Shown here: positions 1 to 10,264 of the stretch, piece by piece
Position numbering within the stretch: the first letter of the stretch is position 1
Layout: each line of letters opens with the position of its first letter
DNA from: Xanthostigma xanthostigma
Taxonomy: Eukaryota; Arthropoda; Insecta; Raphidioptera; Raphidiidae
Length of the DNA: 64,000 bases
Assembly: GCA_963575645.1 (NCBI GenBank)
Contig: OY754468.1
Span: forward strand, 47,999,665 to 48,063,664
Reading direction: 5' to 3'
Translations under genes and position numbers: made by a program
The notes under the pieces: generated by a model
The model's database searches: none
Seen by the model: only the letters and a program-made list of their open reading frames with translations
Told to the model about the DNA's origin: nothing

Positions 1-311
1 AAGATCCTCAGACAATGTTAATCCGTCGATATTATTAAAGAAAATTAGAACAGTAGATCGATCGATCATGGATTATAGACGTTCGACATGTAAGACCGAT
101 AATTTTTACCAGAACCTGTTAAATATTGACCGTCTGAAAGCACTAAGTAATGGATAGCAAATGTCGACTGATCTCGATATTTGATTGCTGAATTTTTTGG
201 TGGACCGGTTGAAACATTTTATATATAAGACATAAAAAATATTTTCATTGATCTTATTTTGATAAGGTTGCCTACTAAAAGTAAACTGTATTGACTTCCC
301 CTCCCCCTCAG

Positions 312-470
312 TACGTCTTATCCCCGTCCTGTCGCTTCAAAGAAGTTTCAGACGTTGTGTAAAGGGTCTTAGAGATCTGGAGAAAGTGAGCGCCGTATCT
401 CGGGATCGGCGGGAACGACCCGCGCCCGGAAACAAATTCATTATTAATACTGTGACGAAAAATTTATAAC
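312..470 (+). other. possible exon, GC-richer open stretch
   Basis: A pyrimidine-rich tract ends in AG at 310-311, a good splice acceptor, and is followed by one reading frame that stays open to a stop near 470. It encodes about 50 residues rich in Arg and Lys (for example RSFRRCVKGLRDLEK). The stretch is clearly GC-richer than its surroundings. A weak donor (AAA then GTGAGC) lies near 384. No family is recognised, no partner exon could be joined in phase, and it may be chance. Confidence 0.15.
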
Positions 471-932
471 AGCGCCAAAACATTTTGAAGTCGTTTTTGT
501 AAGAATAACGCTGTTTCGTCTTTTTTTTTTAATAGTTCTAGTCGTCTGACGGATTCCTAGATACGGCTCTGGAGAATTTATACCAAACTTGACAATATTG
601 CATCCTACTGAGATACAGGGACTGAACATCCCTTCCCCCCCGATCGGTGGTTAAAATTACATCTTGGTTAATGAACGCAAGAAGTTCTAAAATTGGATAT
701 AGACATTTAATTTATAAATAATTTGAAGAATAGAAAACAAAGTGTTTGCATGTAAACTTGTAATAAAAAAAAAGTAATAAATAGTATGGACATTGAAATA
801 ACGGATTGACACTTAATAAATTAACCGTCAATGTTGTCAATAATTAAATTTTTAAACTCACCTCGTCGATCGAATAAATGTCGGTTAACTCAATGTTCAT
901 ACACACTATAATAAAAACGTTCTTTAGGTATG

Positions 933-1166
933 TTTGTCGGCAAATTCTGAACTGCTAAAGCGTTTGTCGATAATGCAGAATCCTTCGGGCACGACTGCGT
1001 GTTTATCGTTCGAAATCACTGAATTGTTTGAACTTAGTTCCGGAAACCTAGGACTGCTGAAATCGGGCTCAGCAAGTCCTAGGATTTCATCTAGAAACGC
1101 GCAACTGTGTCCGATGGGTTCTGTATTGCCGACAAGCGCTTTAGCAGTTCAGAGCGTGCCGACAAA
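933..1166. repeat. imperfect inverted-repeat (foldback) element
   Basis: The left arm begins TTTGTCGGCA and the right arm ends with its complement TGCCGACAAA. The arms match over about 75 bp with scattered differences, and the centre forms a second hairpin around CCTAGGACT. The 103-residue reading frame across it is a by-product of the inverted repeat. No clear target-site duplication is visible. Probably a non-autonomous DNA transposon remnant. Confidence 0.6.
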
Positions 1167-1510
1167 TACATCTTTTGTGTTTAAATTCTATTGGGATTGT
1201 GACATTCATTTCTTTTTTTTAATGTTTTACTTTTCTTTCATATGAAAAGTCGTATGAGGACATAATGAAATTAATATATTGTATTAAAACACTATTATGA
1301 AGACTTCCATTAAATTATTGTTATGAATTCAGAAAAAAATTTTGTTTTTTATTATTTAATTGAAAAAAAAAAAAAGAAATATGTATAAAACGTTGAAAAC
1401 TTATGGAGATCTTGTTCTTCATTTATTATACATCTTAAAACTTATTTAAAATATAAGATAGGTTTAAAAAAAACTGTTGTTTCTTTTTTATTGTAATTGA
1501 TAGATCCTTT

Positions 1511-1965
1511 TAGTCAGAGTGCCCGTCGGCAAAAATTTTATTGATACATACTCTCCCCAAACTTTGTATATGGCTTCATTAGACCTAGTCTGACACCTAT
1601 TTCCTCTATGACTTTTCTTGATTTAGGGGCGTTTTTCCTCTAAATTTTCCGAAAGATGTCGTTTCGACGACATGTAAAAATTTATAGATAATGTTTGTTT
1701 TTTTAATTGGATAGCTTAAAAACTTCAACCAAAACGCTAAAATAACGTTCTCTGAAAAATAACATGAACCATTTAAAATGTCTGACACCTCAAATATATC
1801 GAACATATTCGAGGTGTCAGACATTTTAAATGGTTCATGTTATACGCCCCAAAATCAAGAAAAGTCATAGAGGAAATAGGTGTCAGACTAGGTCTAATGA
1901 AGCCGTATACAAAGTTTGGGGAGAGTATGTTTCAATAAAATTTTTGCCGACGGGCACTCTGACTA
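1511..1965. mobile_element. snapback MITE, family A copy 1 (TA-flanked)
   Basis: The ends are TA-GTCAGAGTGCCCGTCGGC and its reverse complement, and most of the element folds back on itself. The same ends and arms recur at 15694, 42986 and 43720. The flanking TA suggests a Tc1/mariner-type target site. This copy lost part of the right arm: the left arm continues through a segment with CGACATG that has no partner on the right. It has no coding capacity. Confidence 0.8.
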
Positions 1966-2328
1966 TTTCAACGTCCGTTCGTAAAAATTTGCATGTCCGT
2001 CTCCCTCACGGATGTATTTGTCTCACAGTGTATGGACGAATTCGTTTGTTTTAGAGATACTTGTTTTTGATGAATGTATTTTTGAATGATATCGGAATCC
2101 TACAATGAGTGTACTTAACAATTAATATGACTAAGGTCACATCGTGAAGGCCACTGATCCCTTCCCGCAAGTAACTATTATTCAACTTCTTTTTTCTTCC
2201 GATCACAATTTTGTCTGAGGTTGTGTGGTGAGTGTTCGTTTTATATCTTTAATATTTATTTATTTTGGCCAGAGTATAGAAAAAGTATACAAATTTCACC
2301 GCCTCTGCGTGGGAGGCATTTAAGTTAG

Positions 2329-2400
2329 ATCGTGAAAACTACAGAAACTACCTATTTTGACATCGGGATTTATAAACAGCAATTTTTTTTGCATTATGAG
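2329..2400 (+). CDS. candidate internal exon of an unidentified plus-strand gene
   Basis: The 72-bp segment lies between an acceptor (TTAAGTTAG) and a consensus donor (GAG then GTGAGT at 2401). Reading in phase 0 it gives 24 codons without a stop (IVKTTETTYFDIGIYKQQFF, then LHYE). It joins in phase 0 to the exon at 2681. Upstream exons would lie to the left, possibly outside the window. I do not recognise the protein. The T-run inside the exon (coding FF) is a reason for caution. Confidence 0.3.
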
Positions 2401-2680
2401 GTGAGTTAAAGGTCCGTCGAAATTTCGTTACCCAACACTGCTTCTGGTTGCCAATAGAAAAAACTGTTTTATCCGTTTTACGAAAAAAATCATTCTTCAT
2501 AAAAAAACTGCTTGTTTAATGAGATTCCTATAAAAACATTTGAATTAAATGTACAGGTGCTTAGAAATGAAGAAAACGTAAAAATGTTTCAAGAGAGAAG
2601 TACCTTAGAAAATTTTTATAAAAGAAAATCGTTAACAATTATTCAAATTGATTTTTTTTTTGTGGGGGGTTTTAAAACAG

Positions 2681-2857
2681 AAAGTGTATGAGATTGGTCT
2701 TCCTCAGGATCGTGAAGGATTAAAAAGGAACGTATTCAAGCAGCAGGCCAACGAGGTGAACGTTCCAGAAAAAGGAATTCGGAACCCAAAGCAGCCCAAA
2801 GGAATGGTGAGACCTCTGGTGAAAAATGCGCCGAACTGCCATAAGGGGGGTTTTTGA
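2681..2857 (+). CDS. candidate terminal exon of an unidentified plus-strand gene
   Basis: It follows the acceptor TTTTAAAACAG and reads 58 codons to a TGA. The product is hydrophilic and basic (starts KVYEIGLPQDREGLKRNVFK, ends KNAPNCHKGGF) and the segment is GC-richer than its flanks, which is unlike the low-complexity ORFs elsewhere in the window. Phase 0 matches the exon at 2329-2400. A possible alternative donor lies inside (GGAATG then GTGAGA). The gene would converge on the CFAP97-like gene, with stop codons about 520 bp apart. No family is assigned. Small basic proteins of this sort occur among axonemal proteins, but that is only a guess. Confidence 0.35.
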   Translation, partial: KVYEIGLPQDREGLKRNVFKQQANEVNVPEKGIRNPKQPKGMVRPLVKNAPNCHKGGF

Positions 2858-2912
2858 CAGGTAAACTATCATTATATTATGTAAATTATAGAGACATAAG
2901 GTAAACATTGAC

Positions 2913-2962
2913 TTAGAAACGCATGATGGAGGCTAGACCTAGCCTCCACCATGCGTTTCTAA
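2913..2962. repeat. short hairpin between the two convergent gene ends
   Basis: A 22-bp stem with one mismatch (TTAGAAACGCATGATGGAGG and onward) closes over a 6-base loop. It sits between the stop codons of the two convergent gene models. It could be a transcribed hairpin or the minimal end of a MITE. Confidence 0.6.
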
Positions 2963-3375
2963 AAACTTTTATATGAAGAAATGCTCATAGATGTCTCTGC
3001 TCATAGATCAAGCGGCGACCAATGCGGCAAGCAGTTAATTGTGCTTGATCTATATTTGCTTCTAACACGCGACGCTATTGGGTAATATGTTGAACCAATA
3101 ACTTTGCAAATTTTTAGTTAGATGTCGCTAGTACACTAACAATTGCTAAACTCCTGGTAAAAGGCTAATTATTGTTTTTCGTTTGTTGACTGTTAGAAAT
3201 GAAAGCATAGAGAAGAAAATGAAAGTTGCTCATACTTAATACAAAAAGAAATGTTTAATTTTTAGGCGCGAATAGCGTAAGCTAAAGCGCCTATATGTTT
3301 AAAATTAATTATATCCGACTTCCAAAAGTTAAGGTATGTTGATAACAATGTATTCTTTTGTTTTGTTTTTTATTT

Positions 3376-3750
3376 TCATATTGTATTTTTCATACTCGAA
3401 CACTTACACAAATCTCTAAGAATGTATCTCTCAACATTTCCGTTACGAAACTTAACCTCAGTATCTGATGGAAAATTAACAGACAATTTAAGTGGACCTC
3501 TAGATATTATAATACTTGGTGTTTTTACTTGTTCCCTATTCTTCTGAGGATATTTCCGATCGGTTTCATTTCGCTCGTCTGCGAATAATTTTTGTCGGGC
3601 AGGTTTTGTTGGTGGCGACAATATTCTTGCTTGTTTTTTACCATCACTGGCAGGAGGTAGCTGAGTTGGCAGACTTGTTGTAGATTTTGATGTTTCTTTA
3701 TTCAATTTATTTGAGAATTCTTCTTCCCAAGGCAATAACCGTTCGTCAAT
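3376..3750 (-). CDS. exon 4 (terminal) of the CFAP97-domain gene
   Basis: Acceptor ATAATTTTAG followed by 124 codons and a stop, in phase 0 with exon 3. It begins IDERLLPWEEEFSNKLNKET, is Ser/Thr/Pro/Lys-rich in the middle and ends with KLSVNFPSDTEVKFRNGNVE and a short Cys-containing tail. Codon content and GC content look genuinely coding. Confidence 0.65.
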   Translation of the reverse strand: MDERLLPWEEEFSNKLNKETSKSTTSLPTQLPPASDGKKQARILSPPTKPARQKLFADERNETDRKYPQKNREQVKTPSIIISRGPLKLSVNFPSDTEVKFRNGNVERYILRDLCKCSSMKNTI

Positions 3751-6700
3751 CTAAAATTATATTTTAGTAGATTTTACTGAAAGCAAGTTTTATTCAATGA
3801 GTTAAGCCAAACTTTTTTTCGACCAAATTAAAAATCTCACATACTTTCCAAAATATAAAATAACACGCTAAGTTCAACAGGCGCACTTCCATATCATATC
3901 TCTTTTTGATTTAGAAGCTATTGGGATTTGACATAAGTATATATAGTAAAATAATGTAAAATAGTTTAAATTTCTATCACCAGAGGTCGTATCGTTTTAT
4001 ATCAAATCCCAATAAATGTTTGCCGTTTCACAAATCAAAGAATTAATTGAACGATTGTAACCAAGAGACAGATAAGTTTTTACTGGAATCAAAGATTTTT
4101 TTATTTTATGAAAAATCGAAATTTTTAACGTAATAAACAATAGTAGCGTAATTTTAAACGATAACAAAAGAACCCACATGTGAAACCATACTGCGTCGGC
4201 GCTTGGAAAATAAACATGTTCTTGTATACATAAAACTCGTTTGAAACAATTGAATGCATTTTAAAATTGAGTAGATTGTCGCTTTTTTTCATCAGTTACA
4301 ATACAAATTTGAGATAGACTTTTTTAAAATTTAAGTTTCAGATCCAGACTCTAGATTAAGGTTTCATTAAGGAGGTTGAGCCGTTTTACGAAGATAATAA
4401 AAATAAAGTTTTTTTAATAGATTTTTTATAACAAAATTTTCTGTAAAAAATCCAAAATCATTAGGAGATTTATAAAGTTAAATATTAAAAAAACTTTTAC
4501 ATGTACTTAGTCTTATGGAAAATATGTCAACCTAGCATGCAAACGGTACCTTTTAATTTTTTGCAAATAACCAAATAATGTCAGCAGTTCCAAAAACTAA
4601 CTATGTAAAGCATCGATGTCTTAAGCATATTTTAATATTTTTTTCAATTTAATTAGGAGGCTTTTAATCATTAAAAAAAATTATTAAACCTTAGCACTTT
4701 TCGATTATGGACTTTTATTCTTGACAATTTTAACAATTTTAACTGAATTTTTAACTTTTTAATGATTTAATTTTAATTTTTATTACTTCTAATTTCTTTT
4801 TTTAATTATTTACTGCAAAAAATATGTACAATATACATATTTACATAAATTTATTTTTTCTAACCTAACTTTGTACAAAAAATTCAAAAGTTAGTTCATT
4901 AAAATATTGAAATAATTAATTAATATTAAAAAAAAATTATTTATTTACGCCTTTATGACAATAATTTATTAGTATCATAGACTTATAACCTTTTGTAAAA
5001 ATTTATTATGGAAAAGTTCCCATTTAGAATTCGACTTACTTTTGATTGCGACTGTAACGCATCAACCTCCTTAAGTATGGGTCACGATCTATTAGGCCTA
5101 GTTTATATGAGAGGCGTTTTAATTGTATAGGACTGTTTATATGATAACGCGCGTTGGTGGCGCGTTGAACGCGCGTTATCATATAAACAGTCCTATACAA
5201 TTGTATAGAAACTGTAAACGCGCGTTGGGCCAACGCGCGTTGAACGCCTCTCATATAAACTAGGCCTTAGTAGACAAAAAATATAACAAAAATATTGTTC
5301 AGATTAATGAATAGTGGATTTCGAATCAACAAAAGTTTTGGGAGAAGCATGTATCTGCTTTGTTTACCAAAATAAGTGGTGTTTTTGGCGGACGACAAGC
5401 GGTGCATCGTGCCTTCCTGGGGCCCATGACAGCGTCTTCGGAACTTGCCGGAGATGGTGCCGTAGGCCGTGATGGAGGCGTTGAATATTCCACGGCTGGG
5501 TCGTGGTAAATGCCGACACGTTGAAGAAAGCTGTAAAAACATTCAATGAATACGACCGATCCCTTTAAATGACGAGGCATTTATCACCATCTACTTGATC
5601 GATTGACTCAAAAATCTAATCAGATCTAAGTCTCAGTAAACCTTTTCAAGTGCCTCAAACCCGATCTCAATCGATCTACATTCATTAGCTATAATTTATT
5701 ACTTAGGTTGCGGCGTTGTCCAGCGATTGTCCAGTCTGTTCTTTTTCATGATAGCTTCGAGCCGTTGCAGCAGTTTTAAATTATCCTGCTCTATTTTGAC
5801 GCAACGTTCTTTTTCGAACTGGCTTTTTTTCAATTTGCAGCACACGTGACCGCGTTGAGCCGGTGGACCGACGTCAATTGCCGGAAGTGCCGACTGGACC
5901 TGTAAACAAAACACTAAAACCATCGAAATTTCCGTATAGATATTAGCAGTAGAGCTGTAAAAGTAACGAAAAAAATTGGTTGTTTGTAAAGTCGGTTTAC
6001 GGACGATAGTTTTACGTGATAACGTATTCCGCTCGAATATAATATTTATAATAATACATAACCTAAATTTTAGTAGCTGTCAAACTATATTTTTACCGAC
6101 TCTCTATCGCTTATACTGCGCTCTCGCTTGCACGCACAGGGTCAGGCGGAACGCTACACTTTTCGGAACGTTACACTTTTTCGTGCATGCAGCCGGTGTT
6201 TCATCAATTTATAAGACGTTATCACGTCAAAATTGTGTACCCGTATGTATTCGTTACTTAAAGAACCAATACCCGTTACTTTCGTATCGTTACGTTGCTT
6301 TCCATATAGGACATACAATCGTGTACTAACAGCATCAAGCATGTACCATCGCATCGAGGCGCGTCGCATACGTGATACGGTATGACTTCGTTCGTATAAC
6401 GTATAACCGCATCAAACGAGTCAACTGACATGGATATGACAAATGCGAGTAACGAATTCGTTACTTCGAGTCAGACGATGTACTCGTTACTCAGTTACGA
6501 ATACATACTGTTTCTTACAGCTCTAATTAGCAGCCTTTAGCTGTTTATCGAAATATTAACTATAGCGTTTGTTTTGAAACAATAGAGCGCTTCGGAATTC
6601 AGTTATCGAAAATAAAATTCCGTCATCTCTACATAATCTGTAAATGTCAATGCCATTTTTCTATTTATTTATTTAATTATTGTAATTCATAGATGCTCGT

Positions 6701-8849
6701 TAACTAAGCCTTTAATTATACTACAAAACATCCATTGGCGGAGGTTCAATTCGAACCCACGACAATTTGATCTAAAGGTCATCACACTAACCATTACACC
6801 AAGCTTTAGACGAGAGAAATTATCATCTGGTCTTGATGGCAACGCTGATTTTAAATACAAATAAACTTAATGGCTTCCCTTCGGAGGACTTCGTCGTTAT
6901 TTTAATTAGTTTTATAAACCTCAAACGTTATGTTATTAATATAATATGTGGCATTTTATGATTGATTGTTTATAGTCTGACTGAGGAAAGTAGGTCTAAC
7001 AAAATATGTGCATAGGGTTTCGTATTTAGGGAAAGCGGCAAAAAAAACAAACGAACGATTTGTACTTAATAGGCATATTGTGTTAAGTTATATAAAGCGT
7101 TCCTCTCACATTGTGACATTCCACATTGTGACATTCCAATAACCCAGGCATATTTTAATGGTAACCCGAGGCGTTTCTTATGCAATATCCAGCTGTGTCA
7201 ATGTAGGATGTCGATGTACCTTTAAGGGAATTGCCAGTGATGTTACTCGTCAAATACAAGCTGCGTCAATTGACTCAGCTTGTATTTGACGAGATTTGTG
7301 TGATTTTATGCAAAAATGAATCGGAAATGCTAACAAATAACTATGAAAAGATATTAATAAAATATCATTTACAAAAAGAGTTTTCCCTTGCCGATAATCG
7401 TGTCAACCATTATGCGAGAACACCTTCTCCGCTTATAGTTACGCACAATTCTAGCTGTTATCCGCGATTCCCATATACTTTTATTCTATATACTGAGCAT
7501 AGAAATAAAATCGCAATCGAACCATCAGGGTGCAAACATATATTTCTGTCTTTTTTTAAGCCGTAAGCACGGGCGTATCCAGGAGGGCAAAACAAGCACG
7601 GGGGACCCGGCTTAAGACATTTCTATTTGCCCCCTCCTGGGCTAAAAGCTGGGTACGCCCATGTTAACGTCATAGAAAAAGACAAAGTTTTTGAAACAAA
7701 GATACTTTATTCAGATTGAATGCAAGTACATCAACCAATCCTATCATCGGAGAAATCAGGGAATTACGTCGAAGAAAGTGACGCAGATATATTTTCGATA
7801 CGCTTTGTTGCTTTCACTTACCACACATTGAAATATATTATGGCGATTTCATTTTTCTTCCGTACCGACGTACTTTCCCTGGTCAAACTGTATTTGCATA
7901 TATGAAACGATACACTACATACAAATAACTTCACATTTATTGATTCAACTTCTCTATTAGCGGTTAAGTTCTAACTAGCCACGTGTAGAAAGGAGACGAA
8001 AAATATGGATTATGATATATTTCATATTTCCTATCCCACTTTATATAATATCATATCTTTTGAGCATTTTACGTAATTAGAATTTAGAACCCAATATACG
8101 TGTCCTAATTTTGTTACTGCGAGACTTAAAAAATGTATATTATAGACGCTAATAACTAAGTAATGACTTCAATATCCGGTGTCTATAATCTATAATATTT
8201 ATTTTGCATATTCGGGAAAACGTTTGCAAAAAATAATTGTTTTTACTTCTACATTCCGTAAGGAATTCATGGAAATATGGTGATAGAGATGAAGTCAGAT
8301 TCTGATTGTGCTACTCTCAAAATTCAAAACGTAGCAAAAAGTGATTTTCCGCATGACGGCTGTACGTGTGTGTGTCTCCGTTCACAATAATTTCAGAAAA
8401 AAATCAGGAATCTGAATGAATTTTTTAAATGCTTGTACCAGTATGGATGTGGTGCCAATCGAATTCGTATCATGTGCAATTTTAGGTTTTTTGACTAATT
8501 TATTAAATTAAAAATTATTTTGGAACATGTATGTTTTTTTTAACAGTGCAATTATTGAGTTCTAGATTTAAACATTTTTAATGTTGGTTTTAACAGAGAC
8601 ATTTTTTTAATCCGGCCTATTTTAAATTTGAGTATCAGTAGTTTCATCATTTAAAATCAATTCAACCGAAATGCTGCTATACAGGCAAAAATTATGGAAG
8701 CCCGTTTTTTCGTCTTTTTATCGTGAAAAAAAAAACACAAAAAAAGAAATCACAAACAGATGGCAAATGCAACTAACCTTTCTGCGATGATTTTCGTAGC
8801 GTCGTAGTTGCCACGGCCTACTTAGCAAATTGTCCCTTTTCGACAGCAT
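3376..8849 (-). CDS. CFAP97-domain (Hemingway-like) ciliary/flagellar protein, four exons
   Basis: The model joins minus-strand exons 8849..8778, 5899..5703, 5530..5368 and 3750..3376 (807 bp, 268 residues). All introns are GT-AG and phases agree (0, 2, 0). Residues about 12-90 match the CFAP97/Hemingway domain layout: HRRKV at the exon 1/2 junction, then LPAIDVGPP (Asp33), a KLKK stretch, KIEQDN (60-64) and LLQRLEAIMKK, followed by DN. From knowledge of the family, such proteins serve axoneme assembly or maintenance in motile cilia and sperm tails. The C-terminal half (91-268) is low-complexity and Pro/Ser-rich, with a final FPSDTEVKFRNGNVERYIL segment I cannot assign. The start Met is the first ATG in exon 1; the frame stays open upstream without another ATG. 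Reading through the exon 2 donor would give a shorter form ending TPQPK. AATAAA lies just past the stop and ATTAAA at about 3254-3259. The three-exon C-terminus is less certain than the domain. Confidence 0.75.
4371..5070. mobile_element. TTAA-flanked element, copy 1 (intron 3 of the CFAP97-like gene)
   Basis: TTAA at 4367-4370 and 5071-5074 flanks short inverted ends GGAGGTTGA / TCAACCTCC. The interior is AT-rich without coding capacity. An inverted copy lies at 30476-31188 and a fragment at about 19980-20092. The TTAA target resembles piggyBac-type insertion, but the end sequence is not the usual piggyBac CCY, so the superfamily is open. Confidence 0.75.
5095..5266. mobile_element. PIF/Harbinger-like MITE with TTA duplication
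   Basis: Ends GGCCTAGTTTATATGAGAGG and its complement are flanked by TTA at 5092-5094 and 5267-5269. The 172-bp interior holds a second inverted repeat built on AACGCGCGTT. GG-starting ends plus a TTA target site are typical of Tourist-type elements. It sits in intron 3 of the CFAP97-like gene. Confidence 0.75.
5368..5530 (-). CDS. exon 3 of the CFAP97-domain gene
   Basis: Acceptor TGTTTTTACAG and donor TTTTG/GTAAAC flank 163 bp. All three frames are open, but only one fits the phases of exons 2 and 4; it reads NFLQRVGIYHDPAVEYSTPP and continues Pro/Ser-rich. LQR-V followed by a Tyr-containing segment resembles the tail of the CFAP97 domain. Confidence 0.65.
5703..5899 (-). CDS. exon 2 of the CFAP97-domain gene (domain core)
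   Basis: Acceptor TTGTTTACAG, 197 bp, donor GTAATA after phase 2. It holds the most recognisable part of the protein: Asp33 in the IDVGPP motif and the predicted helix KIEQDNLKLLQRLEAIMKK. GC content is well above that of the introns. Confidence 0.8.
5976..6230 (+). repeat. GATAACGT-family repeat, copy 1
   Basis: Runs from TTGGTTGTTTGTAAAGTCGG to GACGTTATCACGTCAAA. ACGTGATAACGT and ACGTTATCACGT form subterminal inverted repeats. The interior contains CACGCACAGGGTCAGGCGGA and a GTAACGTTCC-type motif shared with copies at 31644, 36102, 41177 and 62108. Class not identified. It lies in intron 1 of the CFAP97-like gene. Confidence 0.6.
6661..6815 (-). mobile_element. tRNA-derived SINE, copy 1
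   Basis: On the minus strand an A-box-like TGGTGTAATGGTTAGTG (6785-6801) precedes a B-box GGTTCGAATTG (6747-6757), and the element ends in an AATAAATAAATA-type tail. The same layout is at 52770. The T-arm is intact but the rest cannot fold as a tRNA. Confidence 0.65.
7246..7293. repeat. 48-bp near-perfect palindrome
   Basis: CTCGTCAAATACAAGCTG and its complement surround GTCAATTGAC; only one position pair fails to match. No flanking duplication is evident. Confidence 0.65.
7466..7565. repeat. about 100-bp dispersed repeat, copy 1
   Basis: This stretch (ending TTTCTGTCTTTTTTTAAG) is the reverse complement, with differences, of about 36585-36690, sharing ATTGCGATTTTATT and the surrounding bases. 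Class unknown. Confidence 0.5.
7566..7663. repeat. small GC-rich inverted repeat
   Basis: CACGGGCGTATCCAGGAGGG at the left is matched by an inverted, slightly longer CCCCCTCCTGGG...TGGGTACGCCC at the right. Probably a MITE remnant in intron 1. Confidence 0.45.
8778..8849 (-). CDS. exon 1 of the CFAP97-domain gene
   Basis: Encodes residues 1-24, starting MLSKRDNLL and ending YENHRRK, then donor AAG/GTTAGT in phase 0. The Trp-containing LSRPWQLRRYENHRRK segment is the start of the CFAP97 domain. The true 5' boundary of the exon is not visible. Confidence 0.65.
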
Positions 8850-8943
8850 GGGTGGTGGTGTGCTATGACGATTGCTAACACCTAACTGTGTGGCGTGTTG
8901 CCTACTGTCCTCATACAATAGTCGTGTTTTGTTACACTGTGAC

Positions 8944-8957
8944 GTTACCCAGGTAAC
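8944..8957. promoter_or_regulatory. RFX X-box palindrome upstream of the CFAP97-like gene
   Basis: GTTACC-CA-GGTAAC is a perfect inverted repeat with a 2-bp spacer, fitting the X-box consensus (RYYNYY, 1-3 bp, RRNRAC) bound by RFX factors. Its near edge is 95 bp upstream of the predicted start codon, within the range known for ciliary-gene X-boxes. A further half site, GGTTACC, lies at 8963-8969. Confidence 0.65.
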
Positions 8958-9054
8958 TTCCTGGTTACCTCTATATGTTTGTATCTTTGACTATTTAATT
9001 AAACTGGACAGCTAGCTGCACCTCCTCTTTTCATAGTAGCAGTGTCGAAGATGT

Positions 9055-9640
9055 GTCCACATGACTCTTTATTGGGAGCTGGCTCCGTGCGCTCCGCTCA
9101 TTAAAAAGAGTCGTTCAAAGGAGCGACACTAAACAGTACTCACTACACAAAAGTGCAGACTGCAGAGCACTGCAGAGGTATGAACTGTTGCTCAGGAGTC
9201 ACGTAGCATTGCACAGCACAATACACACTCAGCTCTGAGCTCATTTTAATATGATTCTGATCTTATATTATTCGCATTTCGGATAAACTATAAAGTATAA
9301 TAAAAGCTTAACAATAATAATGTTTATTGTTACAATATTATATCTTTGTCAACGACGTCAATGTGAATGGTTTAAGTCACTGTAAGCTTAGTACTATTGC
9401 ACTTAAAGTGTGTCATTCAACATTAAATGACTCAGCAAAGATAATTCCGTACGTGCAAAATTCACTAGCGCCTCTGTGGCCTGTGATGTGTGCGCTCTGT
9501 AAATGTGCGAATGCAGCAGTACAGAGCAATGGCGCTCGGAGTGAGTCATTCTCAAAAAAAAAGAGCGACCCCCTCCCCCCTCTCCGAGAAAGGAGTCGTT
9601 CATTATGAACGACTCGCTCAGGAGCGATACATTACTAATC
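9055..9640. repeat. GAACGACTC-type repeat region
   Basis: GC-richer tract with recurring GAGTCGTTC / GAACGACTC and GGAGCG words near both ends and a 23-bp palindrome at 9592-9614 (GAGTCGTTCATT and its complement). The long open frames in both directions look like shadows of the repeats. Probably a degraded DNA transposon. Confidence 0.4.
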
Positions 9641-9857
9641 GGCAACAATCTTTCAACTTTTTTGGTAAATTGGACTCCACCCAACGTTCCAAAGAAGCGG
9701 GAGTTATACAGTTGTGTATCAGATTTACTTTGAAAATAAGCGTTGTAAGTTAAACTTTTGTGATTTTAAATTTACATCTATCAAAAATGGCAATTACTTG
9801 ACATAATGTTCTCTTAAATTTGAAGCTTTAAAAATGTTTTTAATTTTGTTTTTGCAC

Positions 9858-9909
9858 CTGTATGTAGGCAAATCCCTTTACCTTTGGTAATCTCTCTGCC
9901 TACATACAG
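9858..9909. repeat. small hairpin CTGTATGTAGGCA
   Basis: A 13-bp inverted repeat separated by about 26 bases. Minor. Confidence 0.5.
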
Positions 9910-10264
9910 TACTAATTTTATTTTTTTTAAATCAAATTTTATTTCTTACATAAGCCTTCAAATTCTATAATTTTACGAATTGAAGGGGCAGCTAAGGTCG
10001 CCTGACAGGCATTCCTTAGCGATATGTTTCATTTTTACGGTCAGAAATTCGCGGTCTGTGATAAAAAGCGTTTCTGTATCCAGTCCGATCCTATTTAAAT
10101 TCTTTAATTAATTCTATTAGAATTACCTTTTTTTATCTAATTGTTGTCATTATTTATTATTTCATTTTGTAAAATTATTTTGTTTCGTTTTTAATTTACC
10201 AAAGAGTATTTTTTTTTGAATTACAAATATATTGATATTATTGTTTTGTAAAATTATTTTTGAA

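Noticed and set aside
934-1245. 103-codon frame at the left
   Set aside because: It spans both arms of an imperfect inverted repeat and begins at a non-ATG codon; it is a by-product of the repeat.
5267-5542. Alternative frames over exon 3 of the CFAP97-like gene
   Set aside because: All three frames are open, but only one agrees with the splice phases of the neighbouring exons.
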